Shown: positions 46,391 through 57,918, counted from the stretch's first letter. The stretch is 64,000 nt of DNA from Methylobacterium sp. J-078 (GCF_022829285.1 NZ_JAKSYI010000081.1:1-64000), one strand, 5' to 3'. Numbers and translations are program-made. The notes: generated by a model not told the origin, from the sequence alone.

Positions 46391-47392
46391 TCAGAGGGTG
46401 CGCCCGGACTCATGACGCGTCGCGGATGGCGTGCAACCGTACCGTTTGCGGTAGCGCTGCCCGAAATCGCTGAGATGCGCGAAGCCCCAGCGCCGCGCGA
46501 TCGCGGCAACCGACAGCGCGTCGTTGCCGGGCGAGAGCAGGTCGCGATGGGCGTGTTCGAGGCGTTGATCGATGATGAACTGGACCGGCGTCTGTCCGAG
46601 GTCGCGCCGGAAGCGGTCCTGAAGAGAGCGGACGCTGATCCCGGCGGCGGCCGCGATGTCCGCCAGCATCAGCGGGACGCCGAGGTTCGCCATGATGAAG
46701 TCCAACGCGGTCTGGAGGCTCCGAGACGGCCCCTCCCGCCCGACTGCGACAGAGGCAGGCGTCTGCCTCGGCCAGACCGAGAGCAGCTGATAGGCCATGA
46801 TCTCCTGGATCAGCGGCACCAGAAAATCACCGGAGCGGGGCGCTTCCTGGACCTGACGTCGAACTTCACTCACCGTGCAGAGCAGGGCCCGCATCCCGGG
46901 GCCGGCGATCTCGGCGACGGGCGCGAGCCGGGGCAGGACGAGCGGATCCCCGCCGGTCAGCGCCGCGTGGGCGGTGGCCAGGTCCGCGGTCCTGAGCGTC
47001 GCGCTGATGGCACCGAACGCGCCCGACGCCTCGACCTCGCGCAGATCCTCGAACCCCACCAGGGTCGCGTGCGTCGGCGAACCGACGATGTCGCCGACGC
47101 GATGGCGATAGACGATGCTCCCGCTCGTGACGAAGCGGATCGTGACGAGATCGGCATTGAACTTCGGGTGCGTGATGAACCCGCTGCTTGAGCGGGTCTC
47201 CCACAGACTCAGCGCCTCACTCTGGCTGCCGACGAGAGTGATCTCGGGTTCGCGCGCGCGCCGAACATCGAAATTGACCGCGACGCCGCCCGTATCGTTG
47301 AACATCTGGAGTTGGCGCAGCGACACGATGGTGGCGGCGAACTGACTCCGTGGGCGCCAGATCGTCGAATCGAGCCCTGCCTGTCCTGTCAT
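46391..47392 (-). CDS. AraC-family transcriptional regulator
   Basis: A 333-residue regulator with an N-terminal sensing domain (including GFITHPKFNADLVTIRF and SIVYRHRVGDIVG) and a C-terminal double helix-turn-helix, with MLADIAAAAGISVRSLQDRF as the first and SVAAIARRWGFAHLSDFGQR as the second. The N-terminal half resembles the AraC-binding-like domain of EutR/FeaR-type regulators. Its target is unclear; it is divergent from csbD, which might be controlled by it. The start at 47392 is chosen since upstream residues are Arg-rich and unlike the family. Confidence 0.85.
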   Translation of the reverse strand: MTGQAGLDSTIWRPRSQFAATIVSLRQLQMFNDTGGVAVNFDVRRAREPEITLVGSQSEALSLWETRSSSGFITHPKFNADLVTIRFVTSGSIVYRHRVGDIVGSPTHATLVGFEDLREVEASGAFGAISATLRTADLATAHAALTGGDPLVLPRLAPVAEIAGPGMRALLCTVSEVRRQVQEAPRSGDFLVPLIQEIMAYQLLSVWPRQTPASVAVGREGPSRSLQTALDFIMANLGVPLMLADIAAAAGISVRSLQDRFRRDLGQTPVQFIIDQRLEHAHRDLLSPGNDALSVAAIARRWGFAHLSDFGQRYRKRYGCTPSATRHESGRTL

Positions 47393-47654
47393 CCGTCGAC
47401 CTTGTCCTCGCTTTCGCGGAACGATCCGGGCTCCGGCGCGAACGCGAACCCGCATGTGCATCATATAAGGTCGAAGGGATGCCAGTCATGGGACGCGTCG
47501 GACACCGATAGGGGGCCCCGTGACGCGATCGTGATCAGCGGGTCGGACCGTCGCTTCTCGTCGGACGCAGCCATCGTTGAATCCGATCCGATCACCGCTA
47601 ACTGCAGTGGTGATCGCGCCACGTCTCCTGCGTGGCTCCACCCAGGAGGCCTAC

Positions 47655-47837
47655 ATGGACAAGGACCGTGTCGAGGGTGCGATGAAGCGGACCAGGGGCT
47701 CGCTCAAGGAGGCGATCGGAAAGGTCACGGGCAATACGCGCGCGCAGGTCGAGGGCCGGGCCGAGGTTGTGGCCGGACGGGCCCAGGGAGCCCTCGGCGA
47801 GGCCAGGGACGCCGCGCGGGACGCCCTGAAGAAGTAA
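47655..47837 (+). CDS. CsbD-family stress protein
   Basis: A 60-residue protein matching CsbD: MDKDRVEGAMKRTRGSLKEA, IGKVTGN and EGRAEVVAGRAQGALGEARD. Members are small, charged, helical proteins induced by general stress; their role is unknown. AGGAGG lies just before the ATG. No EcfG-type promoter was found upstream, so its control here is open. A perfect-stem terminator follows. Confidence 0.88.
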   Translation: MDKDRVEGAMKRTRGSLKEAIGKVTGNTRAQVEGRAEVVAGRAQGALGEARDAARDALKK

Positions 47838-47860
47838 AGCGCATCGGCCGCAACGGCTCG

Positions 47861-47893
47861 GAGGCGACGGCGACAAGCGCGCACCGTCGCCTC
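47861..47893. terminator. Bidirectional terminator between csbD and tal-pgi
   Basis: GAGGCGACGG and CCGTCGCCTC form a 10-bp perfect stem around a 13-base loop. It lies between convergent genes and can end both. Confidence 0.7.
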
Positions 47894-47906
47894 GTTGAGG
47901 AGCGCC

Positions 47907-50729
47907 TTACAGGGCCGCCCGGATCGCGGCCGCGATGCGCTTCAGGCCGGCCTCGACCCCGCCGCCCTTGATGTGAACGCGGAGCGCCCGCCGCTTGCGC
48001 TCGGCCAGCACCGCGAAGTCGCCCCGGGCCTGGGCCGCCACCACCGTGCCGAAGCCGAGGCTGCGACCGGGAATCGCCAGGTCCGCCGAGGGGTCGGCGG
48101 TGATCTGCAGGAAGACGCCGGTGTCGGGGCCACCCTTGTAGGCCTGGCCCGTCGAGTGCAGGAAGCGCGGTCCGAATTCGAGGCAGGTCGCGAGGCGGCG
48201 CTTGTCGCGCAGGGCCACCCGTGCCTCCTGCAGGATCGCGTGGTGGCCGGGATTGCGTGCGACATAGGCCAGCAGCGCCACGTAGTCGCCGTCCTTCGCC
48301 CGGGCGAGATGCGCGGCGATCGCCGCATCCAGGCCCTCGGCCGCCTGGGGCAGGGCGCCAGCATTGCCCGCATCCGCGTAGAGGGCGATCCCGTCATCCG
48401 CGAAGATCGGGGTCTCGCCCGGCAGGGCGCCGCTCTTCTCGGCCGCGTCGAAGAGCTTCTTCGTCTCGATCTTGCTCGCCTCGACGTCGGGCTGGTCGAA
48501 GGGGTTGATGCCGAGCATCGCGCCCGCCACCGCCGTGGCGATCTCGAAGCGGAAGAATTCCTGCGGCAGCTGCTCCTCGTTGGCGAGGGTGATGTGCGCC
48601 ACCGGATGCCCCTCGCGCTCGAGGTTGCGGACGGCCTCGTCCTGGTGGGGATCGGCGCGGCCGTCGAGGCGCAGGTAGACGAAGAAGCGGTCGCGGCCGT
48701 AGACGGCGGGCACGTCGACGGGCTCGCCGTCGATGGGGATCAGGCCCTTGCCTTCCTTGCCCGTCGATTCGGCGATGAGCTGCTCGGCCCAGGCGCCGAA
48801 GGTGTCGATGCCCGGCGAGGCGATGATCGTGACCTTGTCGCGGCCGGCATTCAGCGCGGCGGCGCCCAGAGCGGTGCCGAGGAGCACGCCCGGGTTCTGG
48901 GCCGGCGGCACGGCCGGGCCGCAGGAGCGAACCATGGTCCGGGCGGTGTCGAGGAAGGCCTTCACGTCGATGCCCGAGGCCGCCGCCGGCACGAGGCCGA
49001 AGGCCGAGAGCACGGAGTAGCGCCCGCCGATCTGCTTCACGCCGTAGAAGATCTTACGGAAGTTGTCGGCCTTGGCCGCCGCCTCCATGGCCGAGCCCGG
49101 ATCGGTGACGGCGACGAAGTGGGCGCCGGCCTTGTCGGCGCCGACCGTCTCCTTCATCCGGCCGAGGAAGTAATCGCGAAACACGTTGGGCTCGAGGGTC
49201 GAGCCGGACTTGCTCGCCACGATGAAGAGCGTGGTCGGCAGAGCGATCGCGGCCTCGGTCTCACGGACCTGATCCGGATCGGTGGAATCGAGGATTCGTA
49301 GCTTCGGAAACCCCTCGCGGCTGCCGTAGGTCTCGGCCAGCACCTCCGGGCCGAGGCTCGACCCGCCCATGCCGAGCACGACGACGTCGGTGAAGCCGCC
49401 GGCCCGAACTTCCTCGGCGAAGGCCTCGTACTCGGTGACGCGCTCCAGCTCATCCTCGACGATGCGCAGCCAGCCGAGCCAGTTCTGCTCGTCGGCCCCG
49501 CTCCAGACGGTGTTGTCGTGGGCCCAGAGCCGGCGGATCTTTCCGCTGGCCCGCCACGCCTCGACGGCCTTCTTCGCCGCCGTGCTCAGGGTCTCGTCGA
49601 GGACGAGGGTCTGGCCGTTCAGCTTCGGCCCGAGCAGGTCGATGCGCTTGCCCGCCACCGCGCCGAGCAGCTTGTCGGCGGCGTCGATGAAGAGCTGCAC
49701 GCCCTCCTCCACCAGGGTGTCGCCGACCTTGGCGATGTCGATGCCGGCCTCGGCGAGGCGCGCCATCACGGCTTCCGCTCCCGCCACATCGTCCTCGATG
49801 GCGGCTTTCAGGGTGCCGTGGTCGCGGAACGCGTCCATGGTCGCGGGGGGCATGGTGTTGACGGTGTCGGGGCCGATCAGCTCCTCGACATAGAGCACGT
49901 CGGAATAGGCCTTGTTCTTCACGCCCGTGGAGGCCCAGAGCAGGCGCTGCGCCTTGGCGCCCTTGGCGGCGAGCGCCTGCCATTGCGGCTCGGCGTGGAT
50001 GGCCTTGAAGCGCTGGTAGGCGAGCTTGGCGTTGGCGATGGCGACCTTGCCCTTAAGGTCGTCGAAGCCGCCCTTCTCGTCGAGCGCCTTGTCGACTGCC
50101 ACATCGATGCGGCTGATGAAGAAGCTCGCCACGCTGGCGACCTTCGAGACGTCCCCGCCCTTGGCGGCGAAGGCCTCCAGGCCGGCGATGAACGCGCGGG
50201 CCACCGCCTCGTAGGTGTCCACCGCGAAGAGCAGGGTGACGTTGATGCTGATGCCGTCCGCCGTGAGCGCCTGGATCGCCGGAATGCCTTCGCGGGTGGC
50301 GGGCACCTTCACCATCAGGTTGTCGCGCGCCACCATCTTGTGGAGGCGGCGGGCCTCGTCCAGCGTGTCTTCGGTGTTCAGCGCAAGGTAGGGCGAGACC
50401 TCCAGGCTGACGTAGCCGTCGGCGCCGTCGCTCGACTCGTAGACGGGGCGCAGCACGTCGGCCGCCGCCTGGATGTCGGCGATGGCGCAGCCTTCGTAGA
50501 GGTCGATGACGCGGGCATCGCCCTGGTCCATCACCGATTTCAGGGCGTCGTCGTACTCGGACGAGCCGCCGATGGCCTTCTCGAAGATCGAGGGGTTCGA
50601 GGTCACGCCGCGCAGGCCGTCCTCATCCACCAGGGCCTTGAGCTTGCCTTGCGCGACGAAGCCCCGGGCGACGAAGTCGAGCCACACGGCCTGACCCTGT
50701 TCGGGGAAGAGCGCCTTGAGCGGGTTCAT
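47907..50729 (-). CDS. tal-pgi: Fused transaldolase / glucose-6-phosphate isomerase
   Basis: A 940-residue bifunctional enzyme. Residues 1-360 are a transaldolase of the Tal type (GVTSNPSIFEKAIGGSSEYD, Schiff-base Lys141 in LMVKVPATREG, and a late ATSTGVKNK-like segment). Residues 385-940 are glucose-6-phosphate isomerase (VLGMGGSSLGPEVLAE, FIVASKSGSTLEPN, GGRYSVLSAFGL, NPFDQPDVE). It links the pentose-phosphate pathway with glycolysis or gluconeogenesis. ATG 50729 has GAGGAG ahead. The fusion occurs in several Rhizobiales and cyanobacteria. tkt is upstream on the same strand. Confidence 0.93.
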   Translation of the reverse strand: MNPLKALFPEQGQAVWLDFVARGFVAQGKLKALVDEDGLRGVTSNPSIFEKAIGGSSEYDDALKSVMDQGDARVIDLYEGCAIADIQAAADVLRPVYESSDGADGYVSLEVSPYLALNTEDTLDEARRLHKMVARDNLMVKVPATREGIPAIQALTADGISINVTLLFAVDTYEAVARAFIAGLEAFAAKGGDVSKVASVASFFISRIDVAVDKALDEKGGFDDLKGKVAIANAKLAYQRFKAIHAEPQWQALAAKGAKAQRLLWASTGVKNKAYSDVLYVEELIGPDTVNTMPPATMDAFRDHGTLKAAIEDDVAGAEAVMARLAEAGIDIAKVGDTLVEEGVQLFIDAADKLLGAVAGKRIDLLGPKLNGQTLVLDETLSTAAKKAVEAWRASGKIRRLWAHDNTVWSGADEQNWLGWLRIVEDELERVTEYEAFAEEVRAGGFTDVVVLGMGGSSLGPEVLAETYGSREGFPKLRILDSTDPDQVRETEAAIALPTTLFIVASKSGSTLEPNVFRDYFLGRMKETVGADKAGAHFVAVTDPGSAMEAAAKADNFRKIFYGVKQIGGRYSVLSAFGLVPAAASGIDVKAFLDTARTMVRSCGPAVPPAQNPGVLLGTALGAAALNAGRDKVTIIASPGIDTFGAWAEQLIAESTGKEGKGLIPIDGEPVDVPAVYGRDRFFVYLRLDGRADPHQDEAVRNLEREGHPVAHITLANEEQLPQEFFRFEIATAVAGAMLGINPFDQPDVEASKIETKKLFDAAEKSGALPGETPIFADDGIALYADAGNAGALPQAAEGLDAAIAAHLARAKDGDYVALLAYVARNPGHHAILQEARVALRDKRRLATCLEFGPRFLHSTGQAYKGGPDTGVFLQITADPSADLAIPGRSLGFGTVVAAQARGDFAVLAERKRRALRVHIKGGGVEAGLKRIAAAIRAAL

Positions 50730-50797
50730 GGAAAACTCCTCGTCGTCCGAGCGCCGGGCCCGAAGCCGCGTCGCCGACATCTATCACCGGCTGTGAG

Positions 50798-50820
50798 CCC
50801 CTCCCCACGAGGGGGAGGGG
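50798..50820 (-). terminator. GC-rich hairpin between tkt and tal-pgi
   Basis: CCCCTCCCC and GGGGAGGGG pair across a short purine-rich loop. It lies in the 100-base gap downstream of tkt and could partly separate the two genes; it lacks a U-tract on the minus strand. Confidence 0.4.
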
Positions 50821-50829
50821 AAACGGTCC

Positions 50830-52905
<2,076 letters not shown>

Positions 52906-52957
52906 TGCTCGTCGTCCTTCAATCTCTGGGCTTGTTCGCCGTGGGCGTCCGGAACGC

Positions 52958-54868
52958 TCAGGCGTCGCGCCGTTGGGGTGCGGAGACCGTGTCGGCCGCA
53001 CCCGGGGATTCGGCTTGGGCGGAGCCGCTGCTCCGCTCCTTGGCCGGGCCCTTGGCCCGGCTGTAGTTGAGAATGGTGTTCACCAGCGTGACATGGCTGA
53101 AGGCCTGCGGGAAATTGCCCACGAGCCTCTGTGCCTTCACATCATACTCTTCCGCCACCAATCCGACATCGTTGCAGACGCCGATCAGCCTCTCGATCAG
53201 CGCACGCGCCTCCGCGCAGCGACCGAGACCGATGAGGTTGTCGGCGTACCAGAACGAGCAGGGCAGGAAGGCGCCCTCGTCGCCGGGCAGCCCGTCGGTG
53301 GTCTGGTTCTCGGTGTCGTAGCGCAGCACGAAACCGTCCCGCATCAGGGTGCGGCCGATGGCGTCGACGGTGCCGACCACGCGGGAATCGTCCTGGGGCA
53401 GGAAGCCCATATGGGCGATGAGCAGCAGGCTCGCGTCGAGGCGCTTCGAGCCGTAGGATTGCACGAAGCTGTTCAGCTCCGGATCGAAGCCCTTGGCGCA
53501 GACCTCGGCGTGGATCTGGTCGCGGATCTCGCGCCAGCGCGCCACCGGCACGTCGCGGGCACGGCTCGGCCGGTGGTTCACGCCGGTGGCGCGGATCGCG
53601 TCCTGCTCGTGCCCTTCCGCCTCCTCGAAGGAGCGGATGGCCCGGTCGAAGGCGACCCAGGCCATCACCTTGGAATGCACGAAGTGGCGGCGCCCGCCGC
53701 GCACCTCCCAGATGCCCTCGTCGGGCGTGCTCCAAACCTTCTCGAGGTGGCGCAGCAGGGCCTCGCCCACGCGCCAGCCGTCGACGTCGCCCTGGAGGCC
53801 GCGCTGGCGCGCCTGGTAGAGCGCGTCGAAGATCTCGCCGTAGACGTCGAGCTGGAACTGCTCCACCGCCGCGTTGCCGATGCGCACGGGCTTCGAGTTC
53901 TCGTAGCCGGGGAGCCAGTCGAGCTCGATCTCGGGCAGCATGCGCTCGCCCGCGATGCCGTAGAGGATATGGGCCTGCTCCGGATTGCCCGCGACCGCGC
54001 GCACCAGCCAGTCGCGCCAGGCGCGCGCCTCGTCGAGGTAGCCGCCATCCATCAGGGCGATGAGGGTGAAGGTGGAATCGCGCAGCCAGCAGAACCGGTA
54101 ATCCCAGTTACGCACGCCGCCGAGATCCTCCGGCAGGGAGGTGGTGGGGGCGGCGACGATGCCGCCCGTGGGCTGGTAGATCAGCGCCTTCAGGGTGAGG
54201 AGCGAGCGCTTCAGGATCGCGTCCCAGGGCGTGCCGGAAGCGGCCCGGCTCGACCAGTCGCGCCAGTAGCGGTCGGTCTCGAACAGCACCTTGCGCGGCT
54301 GGATCGGGGCCGGGTCGTCCTCGTGGGAGGCGCCGTAGCTCAACGTGAAGGCCACGCTCCGGCCGGCCTCCACGGTGAACTCGGCCACCGTGGTCTGGTC
54401 CTCGCCGTGGGTCGGCACTAGGGTGCGCAGCACCACCTTGTGCGGCCCCGAGATCGCGCGGAGATCCCCGAGTTCGTTGTGCGAGACCCACGGCACCGCA
54501 AGCCCGTAATCGAAGCGCACGCGCATCCGCATCCGCATGGGCACGGCGCCCTCGAGTCCCTCGACGATGCGCACGAGGTGGGCGCCGTCGTTGGCGGGCA
54601 TGTAATCGGTCACCCGCACGCTGCCGCCGGCGGTCTCGTGCCGGGTCTCCAGGACGAGGCTGCCCTCGCGGTACTGCCGGGTGGTGGTGGCGGGCTCGGC
54701 GGGGCCGAGCTTCCAGTAGCCGTGGTCCTCGGTGCCGAGCAGGGCGGCGAAGCAGGCGGCGGAATCGAAGCGGGGCCAGCAGAGCCAGTCGACGCTGCCG
54801 TCGCGGGCGATCAGCGCAGCGGTCCGGCCATCGCCGACGAGCGCATAATCCTCGATCCGTCCGGCCAT
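52958..54868 (-). CDS. Glycoside hydrolase family 15 protein (glucoamylase/trehalase-like)
   Basis: A 636-residue GH15 enzyme. An N-terminal beta-sandwich domain (RIEDYALVGDGRTAALIARD, then GSVDWLCWPRFDS) precedes an (alpha/alpha)6 barrel with LRNWDYRFCWLRDSTFTLIA and the catalytic-Glu regions near EGIWEVRGGRRHFVHSKVM. Bacterial members act on trehalose, maltodextrins or dextran; the substrate is not decidable, but otsB and glk in the window fit a trehalase role. AGGA lies before ATG 54868. Confidence 0.86.
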   Translation of the reverse strand: MAGRIEDYALVGDGRTAALIARDGSVDWLCWPRFDSAACFAALLGTEDHGYWKLGPAEPATTTRQYREGSLVLETRHETAGGSVRVTDYMPANDGAHLVRIVEGLEGAVPMRMRMRVRFDYGLAVPWVSHNELGDLRAISGPHKVVLRTLVPTHGEDQTTVAEFTVEAGRSVAFTLSYGASHEDDPAPIQPRKVLFETDRYWRDWSSRAASGTPWDAILKRSLLTLKALIYQPTGGIVAAPTTSLPEDLGGVRNWDYRFCWLRDSTFTLIALMDGGYLDEARAWRDWLVRAVAGNPEQAHILYGIAGERMLPEIELDWLPGYENSKPVRIGNAAVEQFQLDVYGEIFDALYQARQRGLQGDVDGWRVGEALLRHLEKVWSTPDEGIWEVRGGRRHFVHSKVMAWVAFDRAIRSFEEAEGHEQDAIRATGVNHRPSRARDVPVARWREIRDQIHAEVCAKGFDPELNSFVQSYGSKRLDASLLLIAHMGFLPQDDSRVVGTVDAIGRTLMRDGFVLRYDTENQTTDGLPGDEGAFLPCSFWYADNLIGLGRCAEARALIERLIGVCNDVGLVAEEYDVKAQRLVGNFPQAFSHVTLVNTILNYSRAKGPAKERSSGSAQAESPGAADTVSAPQRRDA

Positions 54869-55002
54869 CCGGGTCCTCGTCCTCGCGACGTCGACCGTCA
54901 CGGGGCCGCGCAGCATCGCTGATGCGTCCACGTAGTCTTCGAAGCCGGCAGGGTCCAGGGTTCAGGGCCGCTTTTGCTGGCGCGCCGGTCCCGCCGGGGC
55001 GC

Positions 55003-55680
55003 TCAGCGCAGGCGTCCGACCCAGCCGGAGACGGCCGCGCCAACGGTCACGCCCTTGTCGCCGACGAACGCGCCCGCAGCGGCGCTCTTGTCGACGACGA
55101 ACGCGCCGGCGGCGGCGCTCGCCCGGCTTAACGCGCGGATCGTCGGCGCGAAGGGCAGGGCCACGTCGGGCAACGTCACGTCCGGCAGGGCGACGGCGGG
55201 GAGCAAGCCTCCGTCCGTCTCGGCGGCGGCCTGCGAAACCTCGGCCTCGGGCGCGAAGGGCAGCGCCTTCTCGAACACCTGCGGTGTCTTCTCGGCGGCG
55301 AGCGGCGCCTTGGTCGCCAGACGGGGATTCTCGACGCGGGGATTCTCGGGCCGGCGCGGGGCAGCGATGCGGGCGGGCCGGGGCACGGCCTTCCGGGCCT
55401 GGATCGCGGGCTCGGCCTGGGCGACGACCGCCAGGGGGAACTGGGTCTGGAAGGCGAGGGGCGCCGGGATGAAGGGCGCCTCCGCCGTCGCCTCGGGGGC
55501 GGCGGCCAGGGCCGTCGCCGGCACCGAGGCCGGCGGCGCCACGGCGGCCGGCTCGTGGCAGAGGTAGGAGGCGGCGCCGAGGATCACCGCCATGGCCAGG
55601 GTCGGCAGGAGGGGCGGGGTCACGCCACGCGCGGTACCCGATTCGAACGCCGCTTGATCGGGGGGCGTGCAGCCTGACAT
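55003..55680 (-). CDS. Single-TM, Ala/Pro-rich protein, unknown function
   Basis: A 225-residue protein with one hydrophobic helix near the start (LLPTLAMAVILGAASYLC), followed by a low-complexity, Ala/Pro-rich region and a C-terminal part with near-repeated AAAGAFV segments (FVVDKSAAAGAFVGDKG). It would be anchored in the inner membrane with its C terminus outside. No family is recognised. GAGG precedes ATG 55680; a GTG at 55797 is the other possible start. Confidence 0.6.
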   Translation of the reverse strand: MSGCTPPDQAAFESGTARGVTPPLLPTLAMAVILGAASYLCHEPAAVAPPASVPATALAAAPEATAEAPFIPAPLAFQTQFPLAVVAQAEPAIQARKAVPRPARIAAPRRPENPRVENPRLATKAPLAAEKTPQVFEKALPFAPEAEVSQAAAETDGGLLPAVALPDVTLPDVALPFAPTIRALSRASAAAGAFVVDKSAAAGAFVGDKGVTVGAAVSGWVGRLR

Positions 55681-55933
55681 CCGGGGCACCTCGCTGTGCG
55701 GTCCAGCAACCGGTTCGATCGCCGGCGCCATTAGCCGGGCCGTTTGCGGCGGAACCTGGGCTGTTTCCTCTCCCAACGGTAACGTTTCGCCGGGCACGCC
55801 GCTTGCGTGCCCGTTTTTCGCCTCCGATCGCCACGCTCTCCACTCGCCGCGTCATGTGCCTTGTCATTCCCTCGGCGGGCATGCGACCTGCCGGGACCGC
55901 CCCCGCCCCGATTCGATCCGTCCCCGGACACCG

Positions 55934-56521
55934 ATGACCGAGCCGACCCTCACCGTCGCCGTGATCGACCCGAGCCGTGCCCGCGCGGCGATCCTCGAGG
56001 AGGGCCTTAACGCGTCGGGGTTCACCCGCGTCGTCGTCCTGCCCGACACCGCAGACCTGCCGGCCCGCGTGGCGGCCCTGAACCCGGACGTGGTCGTGAT
56101 CCACCTGGAGAGCCCGAGCCGGGACATCCTGGAGCAGATGTCGGGTCTCTCCCGCCACGTGGAGCGGCCGGTGGCGATGTTCGTCGACCGCTCGGACGTG
56201 CCGATGATGCAGGCGGCGATGGATGCGGGCATCTCCGCCTACGTGGTGGACGGCCTGCAGCCGCAGCGCATCCGCTCGATCCTCGACGTGGCGATCCTGC
56301 GCTTCAACGCCTTCGCGCGGCTGCAGCGGGAACTCTCCGAGGCGCGCGGCGAACTGGCCGACCGCAAGCTCATCGAGCGGGCCAAGGGCATCCTGATGAC
56401 GGCCAAGGGCCTCTCGGAGGAGGAGGCCTACCGCCTGATGCGGCGCAAGGCCATGAACGAGAAGCGCAAGATCGCCGACATCGCCCGCGCCATCGTCACC
56501 GCGGCGGATCTCCTCGGATGA
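55934..56521 (+). CDS. nasT: ANTAR-domain antiterminator NasT
   Basis: A 195-residue response-regulator-like protein. Residues 1-120 form a receiver-like domain (VAVIDPSRARAAILEEGL, then VVVIHLESPSRDILEQ), and the C terminus is an ANTAR RNA-binding domain (LIERAKGILMTAKGLSEEEA, YRLMRRKAMNEKRKIADIA). NasT binds leader RNA hairpins and prevents termination of nitrate-assimilation genes. It overlaps nasS by 4 bases (ATGA). The presumed RNA target lies at 57812-57918. Confidence 0.9.
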   Translation: MTEPTLTVAVIDPSRARAAILEEGLNASGFTRVVVLPDTADLPARVAALNPDVVVIHLESPSRDILEQMSGLSRHVERPVAMFVDRSDVPMMQAAMDAGISAYVVDGLQPQRIRSILDVAILRFNAFARLQRELSEARGELADRKLIERAKGILMTAKGLSEEEAYRLMRRKAMNEKRKIADIARAIVTAADLLG

Positions 56522-57546
56522 GACTCGCCCTGGGATACGTCCCCCTCATCGACGCGGCCCCCCTGATCGCCGCCGTGGAATGCGGCTTCACCGCGGCCGA
56601 GGGGCTGGCGGTCGACCTCGTGAGCGAGCCCTCCTGGGCGACCCTGCGCGACAAGCTGGCCCTCGGGCACCTAGACGGGGCGCACATGCTGGCGCCCCTG
56701 GCCGTCGCGAGCGCCCTCGGCATCAGCGGTCCCGAGACCGACCTAGTGGTGCCCCTCGGGCTCAGCCTCAACGGCAACGCCGTCACGGTCTCGCGCCCGC
56801 TCTGGACCGCGATGGCGGCCGATGTAGAGGACGGCGACGGCGGTCTCGACCGGGTGGCGCGGGCCTTCGCGCGGGTCGCCCGGGCACGTGCGGAGGCCGG
56901 CCGGCCCCTGACGCTGGGCACCGTGCACCCGTTCTCCAGCCACACCTATCAGCTGCGCCTGTTCGCGGCCCGCGGCGGGCTCGACCTCGACGCCGACACC
57001 CGGATGGTGGTGATCCCGCCGCCCTGGATCGCCGAGGCCCTGCGCTCCGGGCAGATCGACGGGTTCTGCGCCGGCAGCCCCTGGAACAGCGTCGCGGTGG
57101 CGGATGGCTACGGCCGGATCGCCGCCTTCGGCTGCGAACTCGCCCTCGACTGCCCGGAAAAGGTGCTGGCCCTGCCGGCCTACGCGGCGGAGACCTGCGC
57201 CGCCCTGGTCCGGGCGGTGCGCCGGGCCGGGGAATGGTGCGCGGCGCCGGAGAACCATCGCGAGCTGGCGAGCCTGCTCGCCCACCCGGCCCATCTCGGC
57301 ATCGATCCCGGCCTCGTCCGCCGGGCCCTGGCCGGCGCGGTGGTGGTCGATCCCGACGGCACCACGCGGCATGCGGAGCGCTTCGTGGTGTTCGGCGCCG
57401 AGGCCGCCCCGCCCGCGCCCGGACAGGTGGACTGGATCCTCGACCAGATGGGCGCGGCCGGCCAGATCGTCGCGACGTCGGCCCTGGCCGCGCGGGCGCG
57501 GGCGATCTACCGGCCCGACCTGTACGCGGCAGCCCTCGGCACCTGA
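56518..57546 (+). CDS. nasS: Nitrate/nitrite sensor NasS
   Basis: A 342-residue protein of the NrtA/CmpA-like substrate-binding fold without signal peptide, as expected for the cytosolic NasS sensor. Segments are LALGYVPLIDAAPLIAAVE, LGHLDGAHMLAPL, TLGTVHPFSSHTYQLRL and DGFCAGSPWNSVAV. NasS sequesters NasT until nitrate or nitrite binds. Its start overlaps the nasT stop, so the two are made in a fixed ratio. Confidence 0.89.
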   Translation: MRLALGYVPLIDAAPLIAAVECGFTAAEGLAVDLVSEPSWATLRDKLALGHLDGAHMLAPLAVASALGISGPETDLVVPLGLSLNGNAVTVSRPLWTAMAADVEDGDGGLDRVARAFARVARARAEAGRPLTLGTVHPFSSHTYQLRLFAARGGLDLDADTRMVVIPPPWIAEALRSGQIDGFCAGSPWNSVAVADGYGRIAAFGCELALDCPEKVLALPAYAAETCAALVRAVRRAGEWCAAPENHRELASLLAHPAHLGIDPGLVRRALAGAVVVDPDGTTRHAERFVVFGAEAAPPAPGQVDWILDQMGAAGQIVATSALAARARAIYRPDLYAAALGT

Positions 57547-57785
57547 GCCGGCGGGCTGCCGCCGACACCGGCAACCTGCCCGCCGATTGTGCAGTGCGGC
57601 GGATGGCGCGCGGTGAGGCAACGGGGCGGAGACGCGGGCGGCTCGCGTCCGGTCACCGATGGACCGCACCGCGCCGGACCCGCGGCCGCGCGGTGAGGCA
57701 TTCTCGACAAATCGCAGTGCGGCGAGGCGCTTGGAACGATTCCGACATACCCCGCATCGCCTTGCTGCGATGGGCAGCCCGGACT
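57547..57785 (+). other. Region upstream of the sigma-54 promoter
   Basis: This 239-base gap should hold NtrC enhancer sites for the sigma-54 promoter, but no clear GCACC-N7-GGTGC match was found. Short sequences recur (GTGCGGCG near 57592 and 57719, and GCGGTGAGGC). No gene or tRNA was seen. Confidence 0.45.
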
Positions 57786-57801
57786 TGGCATGCCCCGTGC
57801 A
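57786..57801 (+). promoter_or_regulatory. Sigma-54 (RpoN) promoter of the nitrate-assimilation operon
   Basis: TGGCATG-N4-GTGCA has the required GG and GC at the -24/-12 spacing (GG 57787-57788, GC 57799-57800). Transcription would begin near 57811, just ahead of the leader hairpins. Sigma-54 promoters need an enhancer-binding activator such as NtrC, giving nitrogen-limitation control. Confidence 0.7.
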
Positions 57802-57811
57802 AAGCAGCGGA

Positions 57812-57918
57812 GGCTCGCCAACGATGACGAGCCTTATCCGTCGGCAGAGCCGCTGACCCGAGTCCCCCACGGAACGCACGTCTCGCGTTCGATGGATGTG
57901 CTTGGTCGGCGGTTTTTT
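57812..57918 (+). promoter_or_regulatory. NasT-type leader attenuator (hairpins plus terminator)
   Basis: The leader between the sigma-54 promoter and nrtA holds a hairpin GGCTCG/CGAGCC (57812-57833), then a stem GAACGC/GCGTTC (57872-57890). An outer terminator stem is GCCGCTGACC (57849-57858) with GGTCGGCGG (57904-57912) and six T residues (57913-57918). This fits a transcription terminator that NasT would overcome by binding RNA hairpins. The hexaloop rule of ANTAR targets is only partly met; the model is inference. Confidence 0.6.

Noticed and set aside
47393-47654. EcfG-type promoter before csbD
   Set aside because: GGAAC occurs once but no CGTT lies at 16-18 bases; the consensus is not met.
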